A DNA stretch of 64,000 nt from Bog-473 sp963821755 (GTDB lineage Bacteria; Actinomycetota; Acidimicrobiia; Acidimicrobiales; RAAP-2): assembly GCA_963821755.1 (NCBI GenBank), contig CAWGEX010000002.1:372001-436000 (forward strand), given 5' to 3'. Position 1 is the stretch's first letter, and each line of letters starts with the position of its first letter. Both the position numbers and the translations under genes were made by a program. Of this stretch, positions 34,676-43,236 are shown piece after piece. A model generated the notes under the pieces. The model had not been told where the DNA came from. It did not search any database and saw only the letters and a program-made list of their open reading frames with translations.

Positions 34676-35521
34676 CTAGCCCTGAAGGGCACGCTCGGTA
34701 AGTGCCGCCATTTCTTCATGGCCCAGGGGCGTCGGGTGATACGGAAAACCCACCGTCACCGTATGGCCAGCTATCCAGCTCGCGTCGGGTGGAGCGCATG
34801 GACCGTGCGTTTGGCCGATCACGTAGGGGTCAGCCAGCAGCACGTGGGTTGTCTTTGCGACTTCTACGAAGACCTGCTCTAGTCCCTGGCCCATCGAGCC
34901 CACCACTTGGTCGCCCTCCTGGGAGAAGTTCAACGCCGGGCAGGCGGTCGGTGGAACGAGCCGAGGATACGTGACCAGCACGATCTTGGCTGATGGGGCC
35001 TTGGACCGAATGGTCGAGACCATCGTCGTCAGCGACGTCTTGAGGGTAGCTAACGACGAAGCGAGCTGGGCCGGATGAGACGTGCAGGCTGTGCCCCCCA
35101 TACCGCACGAAAATGAAGTGGCGGTGTACCCGATGTCGTTGCCGCCCACGGTGAAGGTGACGAGGGAGGTGTCAGAGGTCACTGCGTCGATCTGCGGTGA
35201 GTTCGTACCCTGCGACGTGGTCAGAACGTTGGCCGTCGTTGCTCCCGAGCACGAGACGTCGACGAGGGAGAGCTTGAGCTTGGCAGCAACCAGGTTCGCA
35301 TAGTTGTGGCTCGATCGGGTACAGACGCCGCCCGATTGTGTCGGGATGCCGGGGCCCGCGGCGTATGAGCTCCCAAGAGCGACGTACTTCGCCCCGGCCG
35401 CAAAATGGTGAGACACGGTGGCTGAGGTCGTCGTCGAACTCGACGCGCCCGAAGAGCAAGCTGCTGCGAGAGCAGCAATGCCGGCGAGTGAAAGCACGAC
35501 CAGCGATCGTGGAGTCTTCAT
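34676..35521 (-). CDS. SGNH/GDSL-type lipoprotein esterase
   Basis: A 281-residue secreted lipoprotein of the SGNH hydrolase superfamily. The ATG at 35521 opens a signal peptide with lipobox LAAAC, followed by a Ser/Thr-rich stalk. Block I is YVALGSSYAAGPG, with the catalytic Ser in GSSY; the Gly and Asn blocks correspond to SCSGATTANVL and VGGNDIGY; block V is YHPTPLGH with the catalytic His. The arrangement and the Cys pairs resemble actinobacterial SGNH lipases such as the Streptomyces enzymes. It should hydrolyse ester-linked lipids or acyl groups outside the membrane. Confidence 0.85.
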   Translation of the reverse strand: MKTPRSLVVLSLAGIAALAAACSSGASSSTTTSATVSHHFAAGAKYVALGSSYAAGPGIPTQSGGVCTRSSHNYANLVAAKLKLSLVDVSCSGATTANVLTTSQGTNSPQIDAVTSDTSLVTFTVGGNDIGYTATSFSCGMGGTACTSHPAQLASSLATLKTSLTTMVSTIRSKAPSAKIVLVTYPRLVPPTACPALNFSQEGDQVVGSMGQGLEQVFVEVAKTTHVLLADPYVIGQTHGPCAPPDASWIAGHTVTVGFPYHPTPLGHEEMAALTERALQG

Positions 35522-35762
35522 GTTTTTCCAGTGTTCGGTCTCCGGATCAAAATCACACAAACGGTACATGCGAAACCAACGCCGCTTAAAGGCAGCAATG
35601 ACGCAGGCCGAATCGGATTCGTCGTGGCGGGGAGGGGTGCCCCAGGCGTGCCGAACTGCACCGGCAAATTTCGCCAGCAGGGAGCTCGTCGTGACGGTCC
35701 TCACCGTCCCATAGACCGATCCGCTTGCGGACAAAGGGCGGGACGCACATGGGAACTGCGGT

Positions 35763-35768
35763 TACCAT
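35763..35768 (+). promoter_or_regulatory. -10 box of a probable leaderless promoter (methyltransferase)
   Basis: TACCAT ends exactly six bases before the GTG at 35775, with no Shine-Dalgarno between. Confidence 0.45.
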
Positions 35769-35774
35769 CACCCG

Positions 35775-36470
35775 GTGAGCTTGGCCGATGCCTGGGAGGC
35801 GAATGCCGGTGAGTGGATCACTTGGGCCCGATCGCCTGCCCATGACGAATTCTGGGAAGGGACCTGGCCGGAACTTCGCGCTGTCCTTCCCGAACCGGCC
35901 GGACTGACGATTGACGTTGGCTGTGGCGAGGGTCGGGCCAGCCGGCAACTGATGGCCGCTGGCCACACCGTGGTCGCCGTAGAACGCTCACCGACTCTCG
36001 CCCGTGCTGCCCGTAGCGGGACTCCGCGTGTCAACGTCGTTCGTGGAGACGCCGCCACCCTGCCCTTCCTCGATGGATCTGCGGGCGTGGTCATAGCGTG
36101 CATGGTGCTACAGGACGTCGACGACATCGACCGCACTTCGACTGAGATAGCCCGGGTACTGCGACCAGGCGGGAGTCTGTGCCTGGCCATTGTCCACCCG
36201 TTCGCGTCCGCCCAAGATCCCGCCGCCTTCCATACCGGCGAGCCATTGCCCATTACCGCCCCGTATCTGGTCGAACGCCGCTACAGCGACAGGGCGGTGC
36301 GCGATGGGTTGGCCATGACCTTCGTCTCCGACCACCGGCCGCTCTCCCGATACGTCGGAGCCCTGGCCAGCGCCGGGCTTGCCATCACCGCGCTGCGAGA
36401 GTTGGGCGTCCGGCCAATCCCATGGCTTCTTGTGTGCCGTGCCCTGAAGCTCTCACATGCGGCAGGTTGA
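35775..36470 (+). CDS. Class I SAM-dependent methyltransferase
   Basis: A 231-residue methyltransferase of the UbiE/Methyltransf_11 type. Motif I is TIDVGCGEGRASRQL, the acidic end of strand 2 is VVAVERSP, motif II is RGDAATLPFLDGSAGVV, and the post-motif segment is VLRPGGSLCLAIVHP. The N-terminal EANAGEWITWARSPAHDEFW is typical of small-molecule methyltransferases. Substrate unknown. The GTG start is supported by the -10 box six bases upstream. It is a single-gene unit, convergent with the PhyH-family gene. Confidence 0.85.
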   Translation: MSLADAWEANAGEWITWARSPAHDEFWEGTWPELRAVLPEPAGLTIDVGCGEGRASRQLMAAGHTVVAVERSPTLARAARSGTPRVNVVRGDAATLPFLDGSAGVVIACMVLQDVDDIDRTSTEIARVLRPGGSLCLAIVHPFASAQDPAAFHTGEPLPITAPYLVERRYSDRAVRDGLAMTFVSDHRPLSRYVGALASAGLAITALRELGVRPIPWLLVCRALKLSHAAG

Positions 36471-36537
36471 CGTCACTCCCACAAGCCGATCCTGCTGCTG
36501 GACCGTCTGCCAGGCCGGGTGAGACAGTTGGTCACGG

Positions 36538-37299
36538 TCAGTTGCCGGCGGGTCGGCTGCGAGCGAGGGGCACTTCGACTGGGCAGAGGTCGCGGCCGGC
36601 GGTGCGTTTGGGTTCGGTCATGTCGTAGCGCGGCTGAGCCATCACACGTGGCCGGGTGCCGTGATTCGGGTTGGAAGCGTGGAAAACCAGCGGGTGGGCG
36701 AGGACCACGTCGCCGGCCTGGGCGGTGACCTCGACGATCTCCCAGCCGATGGCATCCAAGCGGCGGTTCATCTCCGGCCAGATGTCGTCGGAGGCCAGGC
36801 CCGTGGGCTCGGACTCCCACAGCAGCCGGGCGGCGACCCGGTGGGAGCCGGCGGCCAGCAAGGTTCCCCCGCCGCCGGGCTCGACATCGGAGAAGCAGAA
36901 GAGGGGCAGGATGGCCTGCTCGGGTGACCAGATGTGGTGGATGAAGTCCCCCTCGACGTGCCAGTCCCCGCCGTAGGGCGGGTCGTCGAAGCCAGGGAAA
37001 GTGACCAGCCACCAACCCAGGTAGCGCTCCAGCCGCCAGCGGCGGACGCCCACGATCTGGTCGACGGCGGCGGCGAACCGGTCCGTGAGGGCATCGGTGA
37101 ACGGTGGCTCGCTGAACACTTCTTGCAGCCAGACCCTCGGCTGGCTCCACTGCGCCGGGTCGTCGAGGTCGACCCCGATGCGCCGGCCCAGCTCCCGCCG
37201 GACGGCGGCGGCCACGTTGGTGCCGAAGGCACCGTGAACGACAGTGAAGCCGCGCTCGACGAACTCGTCGACCTGCTGGGCGCTGAGCGGATCCGACAC
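36538..37299 (-). CDS. Phytanoyl-CoA dioxygenase (PhyH) family protein
   Basis: A 253-residue Fe(II)/2-oxoglutarate-dependent oxygenase-like protein. The facial triad can be read as His and Asp in DWHVEGDFIHH and the distal His in LAHPLVFHASNPN, followed by an Arg in GTRPRVMAQPRYD that would bind 2-oxoglutarate. The N-terminus VSDPLSAQQVDEFVERGFTVV is the usual PhyH opening helix. Substrate is unknown. The GTG at 37299 lies seven bases after a TACGAT -10 box; the frame is open for 12 more codons upstream. Confidence 0.83.
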   Translation of the reverse strand: MSDPLSAQQVDEFVERGFTVVHGAFGTNVAAAVRRELGRRIGVDLDDPAQWSQPRVWLQEVFSEPPFTDALTDRFAAAVDQIVGVRRWRLERYLGWWLVTFPGFDDPPYGGDWHVEGDFIHHIWSPEQAILPLFCFSDVEPGGGGTLLAAGSHRVAARLLWESEPTGLASDDIWPEMNRRLDAIGWEIVEVTAQAGDVVLAHPLVFHASNPNHGTRPRVMAQPRYDMTEPKRTAGRDLCPVEVPLARSRPAGN

Positions 37300-37306
37300 C
37301 TGACCG

Positions 37307-37312
37307 ATCGTA
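37307..37312 (-). promoter_or_regulatory. -10 box of a probable leaderless promoter (PhyH gene)
   Basis: On the minus strand TACGAT is followed by seven bases and then the GTG at 37299. Confidence 0.4.
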
Positions 37313-37668
37313 CCTGTCGACGACAGGAGCACCACGTGGACGAGGAAGGGGACAACTCGCTGATATGGGTCGCGGGCACCGGTGAACGTGGCCCATCACG
37401 TACTCCCGCTCCCGACAGCATGTCTGCGTGCGGCTCCCACGATCGGCTGGCTGAACACCGAGCACCGATTCGTGATCCTCGAACCGGTACAGAATGTCGC
37501 GCCAGAACGACGACCATCACTCTCCTGACCGCGGCGCAGGTCGGCACCTCGGGAGCGCTGGCGGCATGCAAGCGAGTTCCTCGTTGGGCGCCTAATGACA
37601 AGCTTCGAATCGACGTACGGGGCACGTTTGTCGCCAAACTCCCGGCCCCCTGAAAGCGGGTCGATCGC
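37313..37668. other. Intergenic region between divergent PhyH and HIT genes
   Basis: About 360 bp between two divergent promoters. Open frames here are fragments that are Arg/Ser-rich and have no ribosome-binding site. I see no RNA gene or repeat. Confidence 0.45.
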
Positions 37669-37674
37669 TATTGT
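37669..37674 (+). promoter_or_regulatory. -10 box of a probable leaderless promoter (HIT gene)
   Basis: TATTGT ends seven bases before the ATG at 37682; no Shine-Dalgarno is present. Confidence 0.45.
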
Positions 37675-37681
37675 TTCTCGC

Positions 37682-38161
37682 ATGGGGTCGTGCCACATCT
37701 GTGCCGACAATGCGTCTCAAGACCTCGGCGAAGAGGTGTGGGGCGTTGCACGATTGACTACGGGATACGTCAGGCTGAATCCGAACCAACACTTCCGTGG
37801 ACAATGTTTTTTCCTCGCCAAATCGTGTATTCACGAACTCCATGAATTCGACCGACCCACAAGGGACGCCCACCTCGCCGAAATGGCAGAGGTCGCTGCG
37901 GCAGTCTGGAGCGCGTTCAGCCCGAGGAAGCTGAACTATGAAGCGCTGGGAAATGGAGCACCCCATCTCCATTGGTGGCTGACACCTCGATATGAGTCAG
38001 ACCCCCGTCCGATCGGTCCCATATGGGAGGACATGGAGTTCCTGCGGGCGCAGTGGACGAATGGCTGCCGCCCAACCGAGGAGGACCGAGAGTCGTTGCG
38101 ATCGAGACTCCTCACGGCATTGGAGTCGCAAGACGTAAACATTGAACTTCGTTATCGCTGA
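37682..38161 (+). CDS. HIT-family nucleotide hydrolase-like protein
   Basis: A 159-residue HIT-like protein. The histidine triad region reads PHLHWWLTPRY, close to the H-x-H-x-x-x-x-P-R pattern of diadenosine-polyphosphate hydrolases and galactose-1-phosphate uridylyltransferase relatives. An N-terminal CHIC pair may bind zinc. NPNQHFRGQCFFLAK is the substrate-side strand region. It likely cleaves a nucleoside phosphoanhydride or phosphoramidate. The ATG at 37682 is preferred over an upstream in-frame ATG at 37595 because a TATTGT -10 box lies just before it and the extension lacks similarity. Confidence 0.75.
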   Translation: MGSCHICADNASQDLGEEVWGVARLTTGYVRLNPNQHFRGQCFFLAKSCIHELHEFDRPTRDAHLAEMAEVAAAVWSAFSPRKLNYEALGNGAPHLHWWLTPRYESDPRPIGPIWEDMEFLRAQWTNGCRPTEEDRESLRSRLLTALESQDVNIELRYR

Positions 38162-38273
38162 GCCCAAGGAGGCGTTGCGTGCGGACATCAGCAGGTGCCG
38201 CCAGCCCGGTGTTCGGAGACACCTACCGTGAAAGAGCGACCGTAGCTGCCGACGCCCGCTCCTGGCTGGACGC

Positions 38274-38846
38274 ATGATCGGTCAGAAGCCCAAGTTGAAC
38301 TACGTGATCGGCCGCTCTCTCCTCGAGACCTGGGGGACGCTTCCAGCCGAACGAGCTCAGACTTATCCCTGTGACGAGCTGATCGAACATCCAGATGGTG
38401 CCCTGTTTCGAGGCGTCGACGCGGAGGCCCCATCGGAACTGGTCTTCCGCTGGCTTTGTCAGCTGCGCGTTGCACCCTATAGCTACGATTGGATCGACAA
38501 CTTTGGAAGGCGAAGCCCACGGCAGCTTGTACCGGGACTCGAGGAACTTGTTGTCGGGCAGCGATTCATGACGATCTTCCGGCTGGTCTCCTTCGAGGAA
38601 GGTCGCTCAATCACCCTTGATTCAAAGACGGCCGCCTTTGGTCGGGTCGCGGTCTCCTACGCAGTGTGGCCTGCTGGGAAGCGACAGTCTCGACTGGTGG
38701 CAAAGATCGTGTTCCAATCACCTCGAGGTCTCGTCGGGCTCGTGATGCGCCATGTTCTACCAGCCGGTGACCTCGTCATGATGCGAAAGCAATTGGTGAC
38801 GCTCAAGGCGTTATCCGAACGAGACGCGAGATCCCCTTCGGAGTGA
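38274..38846 (+). CDS. SRPBCC-like protein
   Basis: A 190-residue soluble protein that looks like the SRPBCC (polyketide cyclase/START-like) fold: an N-terminal helix-strand region, FRWLCQLRVAPYSYDWIDNFGR, the strand run LVVGQRFMTIFRLVSFEEGRSITL, and a C-terminal amphipathic helix around GLVMRHVLPAGDLVMMRKQL. Such proteins bind hydrophobic ligands; no catalytic motif is evident. It begins 112 bases after the HIT gene. There is no clear Shine-Dalgarno before the ATG. Function unknown. Confidence 0.65.
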   Translation: MIGQKPKLNYVIGRSLLETWGTLPAERAQTYPCDELIEHPDGALFRGVDAEAPSELVFRWLCQLRVAPYSYDWIDNFGRRSPRQLVPGLEELVVGQRFMTIFRLVSFEEGRSITLDSKTAAFGRVAVSYAVWPAGKRQSRLVAKIVFQSPRGLVGLVMRHVLPAGDLVMMRKQLVTLKALSERDARSPSE

Positions 38847-38932
38847 CCACCACTCAGGGAGTCGCCGCGTCCCGGCATTCGGGGGCGGTCGGTTACTCCT
38901 CGAGCCAACTTGAAAGCTCGGAGCTCCGACAC

Positions 38933-39478
38933 TTATCGCCCCGTGTCGCCGATGGCCAGGGTGTAGAAGTTGGCAATGCCCCCATCCACAGGCGCCTGCT
39001 TCAGGAACGCGAAACCAAGCTTCCGGCAGACGTTTTGGGAGGCATGGTTGGCTGGGTCGATCATCGCAAGCAGTTCGCCCGAAAACGCCTCACGAGCGCG
39101 GGCAAGTAAAGCTTGGCTTGCCTCGGTCGCGTACCCCAATCCTCGCGACTCAGGCACCAGCCGGTACCCCCATTCCAGACGTTCCGCACCTTCGAAGCTG
39201 AAGTAGTCGACGCCTGTATAGCCGACGACTAGGCCTGTGGCCCGCTCAACGATCGGCTGCTTCGCGAACGGAACGACTTCGCACATTGCCATCATGTGAT
39301 CGAAACGCCCGTGGGCCGCTTCCTCAGTCAGAGCTTGGCCGAAGAAGATCATGAAGTCGTCATTGCAGAAGAGTTCGACGAACCGTGCGCGGTCCAACTC
39401 GCGAGGCGGGCGCACCTCCAAGCGTGACGTGACGAGTGTCTTCTCCGAACTCAAGGCGGTCGACCTCCTCAGCCCCAT
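38933..39478 (-). CDS. GNAT-family N-acetyltransferase (RimJ/RimL type)
   Basis: A 181-residue GNAT enzyme of the RimJ/RimL subgroup, which acetylate protein N-termini or small amines with acetyl-CoA. TSRLEVRPPRELDRARF is the opening strand-helix; GYTGVDYFSFEGAERLEWGYRLVPESRGLGYATEAS holds the acetyl-CoA-binding loop (SRGLGYA); PANHASQNVCRKLGF is the conserved C-terminal Asn region. The ATG at 39478 gives the normal family start; the frame is open another 24 codons. It is transcribed away from the tRNA-Asn/rpoD side. Confidence 0.8.
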   Translation of the reverse strand: MGLRRSTALSSEKTLVTSRLEVRPPRELDRARFVELFCNDDFMIFFGQALTEEAAHGRFDHMMAMCEVVPFAKQPIVERATGLVVGYTGVDYFSFEGAERLEWGYRLVPESRGLGYATEASQALLARAREAFSGELLAMIDPANHASQNVCRKLGFAFLKQAPVDGGIANFYTLAIGDTGR

Positions 39479-39612
39479 TACGTCGTGTACCCGACCGGTA
39501 CTCGCTTGGCCCCCCGGCCTAGCCCTGCTGTGCCGTGTATGGGAAGGCAACTACCGCAAGCACGGGCATCGTCACACCACCAGCCCCCGCTGAACTCCGA
39601 AGAGCCCACAAG

Positions 39613-39684
39613 CTCCGGGGGAGAGACTCGAACTCTCAACCTAGCGGTTAACAGCCGCTCGCTCTGCCATTGAGCTACCCCGGA
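39613..39684 (-). tRNA. tRNA-Asn (anticodon GTT)
   Basis: Read on the minus strand from 39684, the acceptor arm TCCGGGG pairs with CCCCGGA at the 3' side, the D-arm contains GCTCAATGGCAGAGC, the anticodon loop is CTGTTAACC with anticodon GTT, and the T-arm has GTTCGAGTC. Length is 72 bases including a G discriminator; CCA is not encoded. All arms pair. Confidence 0.95.
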
Positions 39685-39771
39685 AGGACGTCGCTTCAGC
39701 GTGGGAACGTTATCAGCGGTGCGGGGTGGCTCGGATCGGATCCCACCGATCGCGGGGACGCAACCTGCAGG

Positions 39772-41121
39772 TCAGGACTCTTCGAGATAGTCCCGGAGGA
39801 GGTGCGCTGCATCGGGGCGACGCAACTTGGCCAAGGTCTTGGACTCAATCTGGCGGACCCGCTCCCGGGTCACGCCGAATTCCCGACCAACTTCTTCGAG
39901 CGTGCGAATCTTGCCATCGTCAAGCCCGAAGCGGAGGCGCACAACATCTTGCTCGCGCTCGGAGAGATGTCCCAACGCCTCGCGGACGGCTTCGTCAAGG
40001 AGGGCGCGAGTGGCCGCATCATCGGGAACGACGGCGCCTCTGTCCTCAATCAGGTCGGAGAGACTGAAGTCGTCTTCGTCACCGACCGGCTGCTCCAGTG
40101 AGACGGTGTCCTGATTGATCCGCAGAATCTCCCGTATGCGGTCGATGGGGAACTCGACGCGGGTCGAAACCTCTTCGACTGTCGGCTCGCGACCGAGTTC
40201 TTGCAGGAGCTGACGTTGGGCCCACACCACCTTGTTGATGGTCTCGACCATGTGAACCGGGATTCGAATGGTACGGGCCTGATCAGCAATGGCCCGCGTG
40301 ATCGCCTGGCGGATCCACCAGGTCGCATAGGTGGAGAACTTGAAGCCCTTGGTGTGATCGAACTTGTCCACGGCGCGCATCAGGCCGAGGTTGCCCTCTT
40401 GGATCAGATCGAGAAAGGCCAAACCCCGGTTGCGATAGCGCTTGGCGATGGACACGACCAGACGCAGGTTCGCCTCGATGAGCTCGTCCTTGGACCGCTG
40501 CCCCTTGCGCACCAGTCGCCGGCAGCGGGTCTGCGCCGCTCCGTCCAGCAGTTCGGAGGCCAGCCCTTCGCCGGCTTCGGCCCGCTCGTGAGCCACCAAG
40601 CGGGCCGCTGCTTCGTTCCCGACCTCAATCGCCTGGGCAATCTCCACCTCGAGCTCTGCGTTGAGAAGCGGCACACGGCCGATCTCCTTGAGGTACGTGT
40701 GCACCGGATCTTCGGCGCTGCCCGAAGACTCCGACGAGCTGGTCGCCCGCTTGCCGTTGCTGTCCCGACGAGCGCCGTTGCGCGCGATAGCGGCTCGGTT
40801 CAGGCGGGCCGCCGATTCCGGTTCCGGTGGAAGATCATCTTCCTCGTCATCCACCAACGCAACTCCCTCGGCGTTGATACGCGCCAACAGGGCGGCCAGC
40901 ACTTCGGGTGTCAGTTCAACTGAGTGGAGTGCATCGATGAGTTCGTCCTGGGTGAGGTGACCCTTCTCGCGGCCTGCCGCTAGCGCGGCGTCGAAGTCGA
41001 TCTGCGAGACGCCGGGCGGAAGCGTCTCATCGGCAAGGCGCACGATGGCCGCGTCACTGCCGGGGGCAGGATCTGCCACCTCTTCGATCACGCTCACTGT
41101 GTTGTCGCCTATGTGCGCCAT
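39772..41121 (-). CDS. rpoD: Primary RNA polymerase sigma factor
   Basis: A 449-residue sigma-70 group 1 factor (RpoD/SigA). After a variable, acidic N-terminal region 1 it contains region 1.2 (DPVHTYLKEIGRVPLLNAELEVE), region 2 with FLDLIQEGNLGLMRAVDKFD and FSTYATWWIRQAITRAI for -10 recognition, region 3 (ELGREPTVEEVSTRV), and region 4 with the helix-turn-helix FGVTRERVRQIESKTLAKLR. It directs transcription of housekeeping genes. It starts ten bases after the dnaG stop codon, the usual macromolecular-synthesis operon order, and is preceded by AAAGG. The tRNA-Asn lies downstream. Confidence 0.95.
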   Translation of the reverse strand: MAHIGDNTVSVIEEVADPAPGSDAAIVRLADETLPPGVSQIDFDAALAAGREKGHLTQDELIDALHSVELTPEVLAALLARINAEGVALVDDEEDDLPPEPESAARLNRAAIARNGARRDSNGKRATSSSESSGSAEDPVHTYLKEIGRVPLLNAELEVEIAQAIEVGNEAAARLVAHERAEAGEGLASELLDGAAQTRCRRLVRKGQRSKDELIEANLRLVVSIAKRYRNRGLAFLDLIQEGNLGLMRAVDKFDHTKGFKFSTYATWWIRQAITRAIADQARTIRIPVHMVETINKVVWAQRQLLQELGREPTVEEVSTRVEFPIDRIREILRINQDTVSLEQPVGDEDDFSLSDLIEDRGAVVPDDAATRALLDEAVREALGHLSEREQDVVRLRFGLDDGKIRTLEEVGREFGVTRERVRQIESKTLAKLRRPDAAHLLRDYLEES

Positions 41122-41131
41122 GCCACCTTTG

Positions 41132-43031
41132 TCATGCCTCTCGATTCTCGCGCTGCGACAGCCACGCTACCAATCGATCGGCCGCGGTGCGCGCTGTTTC
41201 CGGTTCGCCGAGTTCGGCCAGCCAGAGGCGTACTTGCGCCGTCTCGGCGGCCCCAGCTTGCCACGAGGCATCGAGGCCCCGTGCCTCTTTCTCCACATCA
41301 CTCAACGCGCGTCGGACCGCTTCGCGCAGCAGCACCATGACGACCAGATCGACCGGGTCCCCCATCTCGGGATCACCGGCCAGCGGTTCTTCCACGGTCA
41401 CTCGTCGCAGGAGCAGCGCGACGTCGGGTTGCGCCGCCTCTATGGCGCCGTGCAAGTCGTCGTGTTCGAGCAACGCCACAAACGCCTGGCGGTGCTGCGG
41501 TTCGACGAACAACACCGGCTGCAACCGATCGGCCACGTCCTCGGGACGATGTACCGCCAATTTCGAGCGCCTCCATGCCCGGACCGGCGCGCTGGACCGC
41601 TGGCGCGACGACGTAGGTCTCCTCTTCCCAATCGCTGTCCTCGGGGTCTCTGATTTCGCCCGGGTCATGTTGGCGCGGCGGTGGGTCATGGCGGTGGCGT
41701 CCGGGTTTGGTGCCGGTATCGGCCGGCGGATGAGCCCGCACGTACTCGAGCTTCTCCCGTAGTCGCGAGGCGTCAAGACGGCAGCGATCGGAAAGCTGCA
41801 TGACGTACTGATCACGCACCAGGTCGACCGGGTGCTCGGCCACCGCCGCCAGGGCGGCCTCGGCGGCGCGGGCTCGTCCTTCGGCCGTACCCAGGTCGCC
41901 GGCGTCGAGGATGCGGTCGATGCGGAATTGCAGGAAGGGGCGGGCCTCGGCCACGGCGCGGGCCAGGGTCTCGGGATCGGTGCGGGCCAACTCCCCCGGA
42001 TCGCTCCCGCCGGGAAAGGTGGCCACCACCACGTCGACCTCGTGCTTGCGCTCCCACTCGTAGACCCGCGAGGTGGCCTTCTGCCCGGCGCTGTCGGCGT
42101 CATAGGCCAGGACGATGCGCCGACCGAAGTTACGCAACAAGGTGAAGTGTTCCTCGGCCAGAGCGGTGCCGCACGTGGCCACGGCTCGCGGCACACCGGC
42201 CTGGAAGAACCCGATGACATCGGTATAGCCCTCGCACACCACCACTTCGCCTCGGGCGATGACGTCATGCTTGGCCCAGTTGAGCGCATAGAGCGTGCGC
42301 CGCTTGGAGTAGATGGCCGACTCCTGGGAGTTCTTGTACTTCGGCTCCGCCCGCTCGGGCAACGGCTGCCCCACTCCGGGCGGGAGGACCCGGCCACCGA
42401 GGGCGACCGGACGGCCCGAGGGATCGCAGATGGGGAACAGCACGCGGGCCCGGAACGCATCTTGGGCCCGGCCCCGCTTGTTGACGAAACCCAGTCCCGA
42501 GTCGGTCAGAACCCGCTCCGACAATTTCAGCGCTCGGCTGAGCGCATCCCAGTCATCGGGGGCCCAGCCCAGCCGGAAACGTCGCACCACGTCGCCGTCG
42601 TAACCGCGGGAGCGCAGGTAGTCCCGGGCGGGGCCGGCATCAGGGGCGCGCAGCAAACGCTCGTGATACCAGACCACGGCCCGTTCCAACGCGTCGAGGA
42701 GCTCGACCCGGCGTTTGCGGTCCTTCCCCACCTCGGCGTCCTCATGGAGAGCCATGCCGGCCCGGTCGGCCAGCAGCCGCACGGCGTCGACGAAGTCGAG
42801 ATGCTCCATTTCCCGCACGAAAGTGATCGCATCCCCCGAGGCCTGGCAGCCGAAGCAGTAGTAGAAGCCCTCCTCGGCGTTCACACTGAATGATGGTGTC
42901 TTCTCCGTGTGGAACGGGCACAGGCCACTCCAACGCCGGCCCACCCGTTTGAGCGCGGCATGCTCGCCGATGAGGGCGACGATGTCGGTCTGGGCCCGGA
43001 CCTGGGCCACGTCCTCGTCGGGTATGCCCAC
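41132..43031 (-). CDS. dnaG: DNA primase, with one apparent frameshift
   Basis: DnaG-type primase, which lays the RNA primers for replication. The N-terminal CHC2 zinc finger (CPFHTEKTPSFSV...YYCFGC), the catalytic TOPRIM core (VVVCEGYTDVIGFFQ and LAYDADSAG) and part of the C-terminal domain are in one frame. Near 41564 the frame shifts: the expected EALKLAVHRP reads in frame only if one base (the C at about 41564 on the plus strand) is omitted. After that the helicase-binding C-terminal domain continues to 41132 in the second frame. An essential gene should be intact, so a sequencing error is likeliest. GTG 43031 lies six bases after a TACCGT -10 box. Confidence 0.9.
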
Positions 43032-43037
43032 ACCTTG

Positions 43038-43043
43038 ACGGTA
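43038..43043 (-). promoter_or_regulatory. -10 box of a probable leaderless promoter (dnaG-rpoD operon)
   Basis: On the minus strand TACCGT is followed by exactly six bases and then the GTG start of dnaG at 43031. Confidence 0.5.
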
Positions 43044-43236
43044 CCGCGGCTCTGTGCCATCGAAAGCCCCGACAGAAGGGCGGTACCGGACATCGAGGCT
43101 TGTCCTGGCCTCTTGGCGACGAGAACTATCGAAGCCAGTGTTGGATTCCGGGCCGCGGGCGACCGGTCGGCACCGAGCCGGAACCCGAACCGGGAGCACA
43201 GGCCCCTTCGGCCACTCGGCCGGGGGTCGGCCCACC

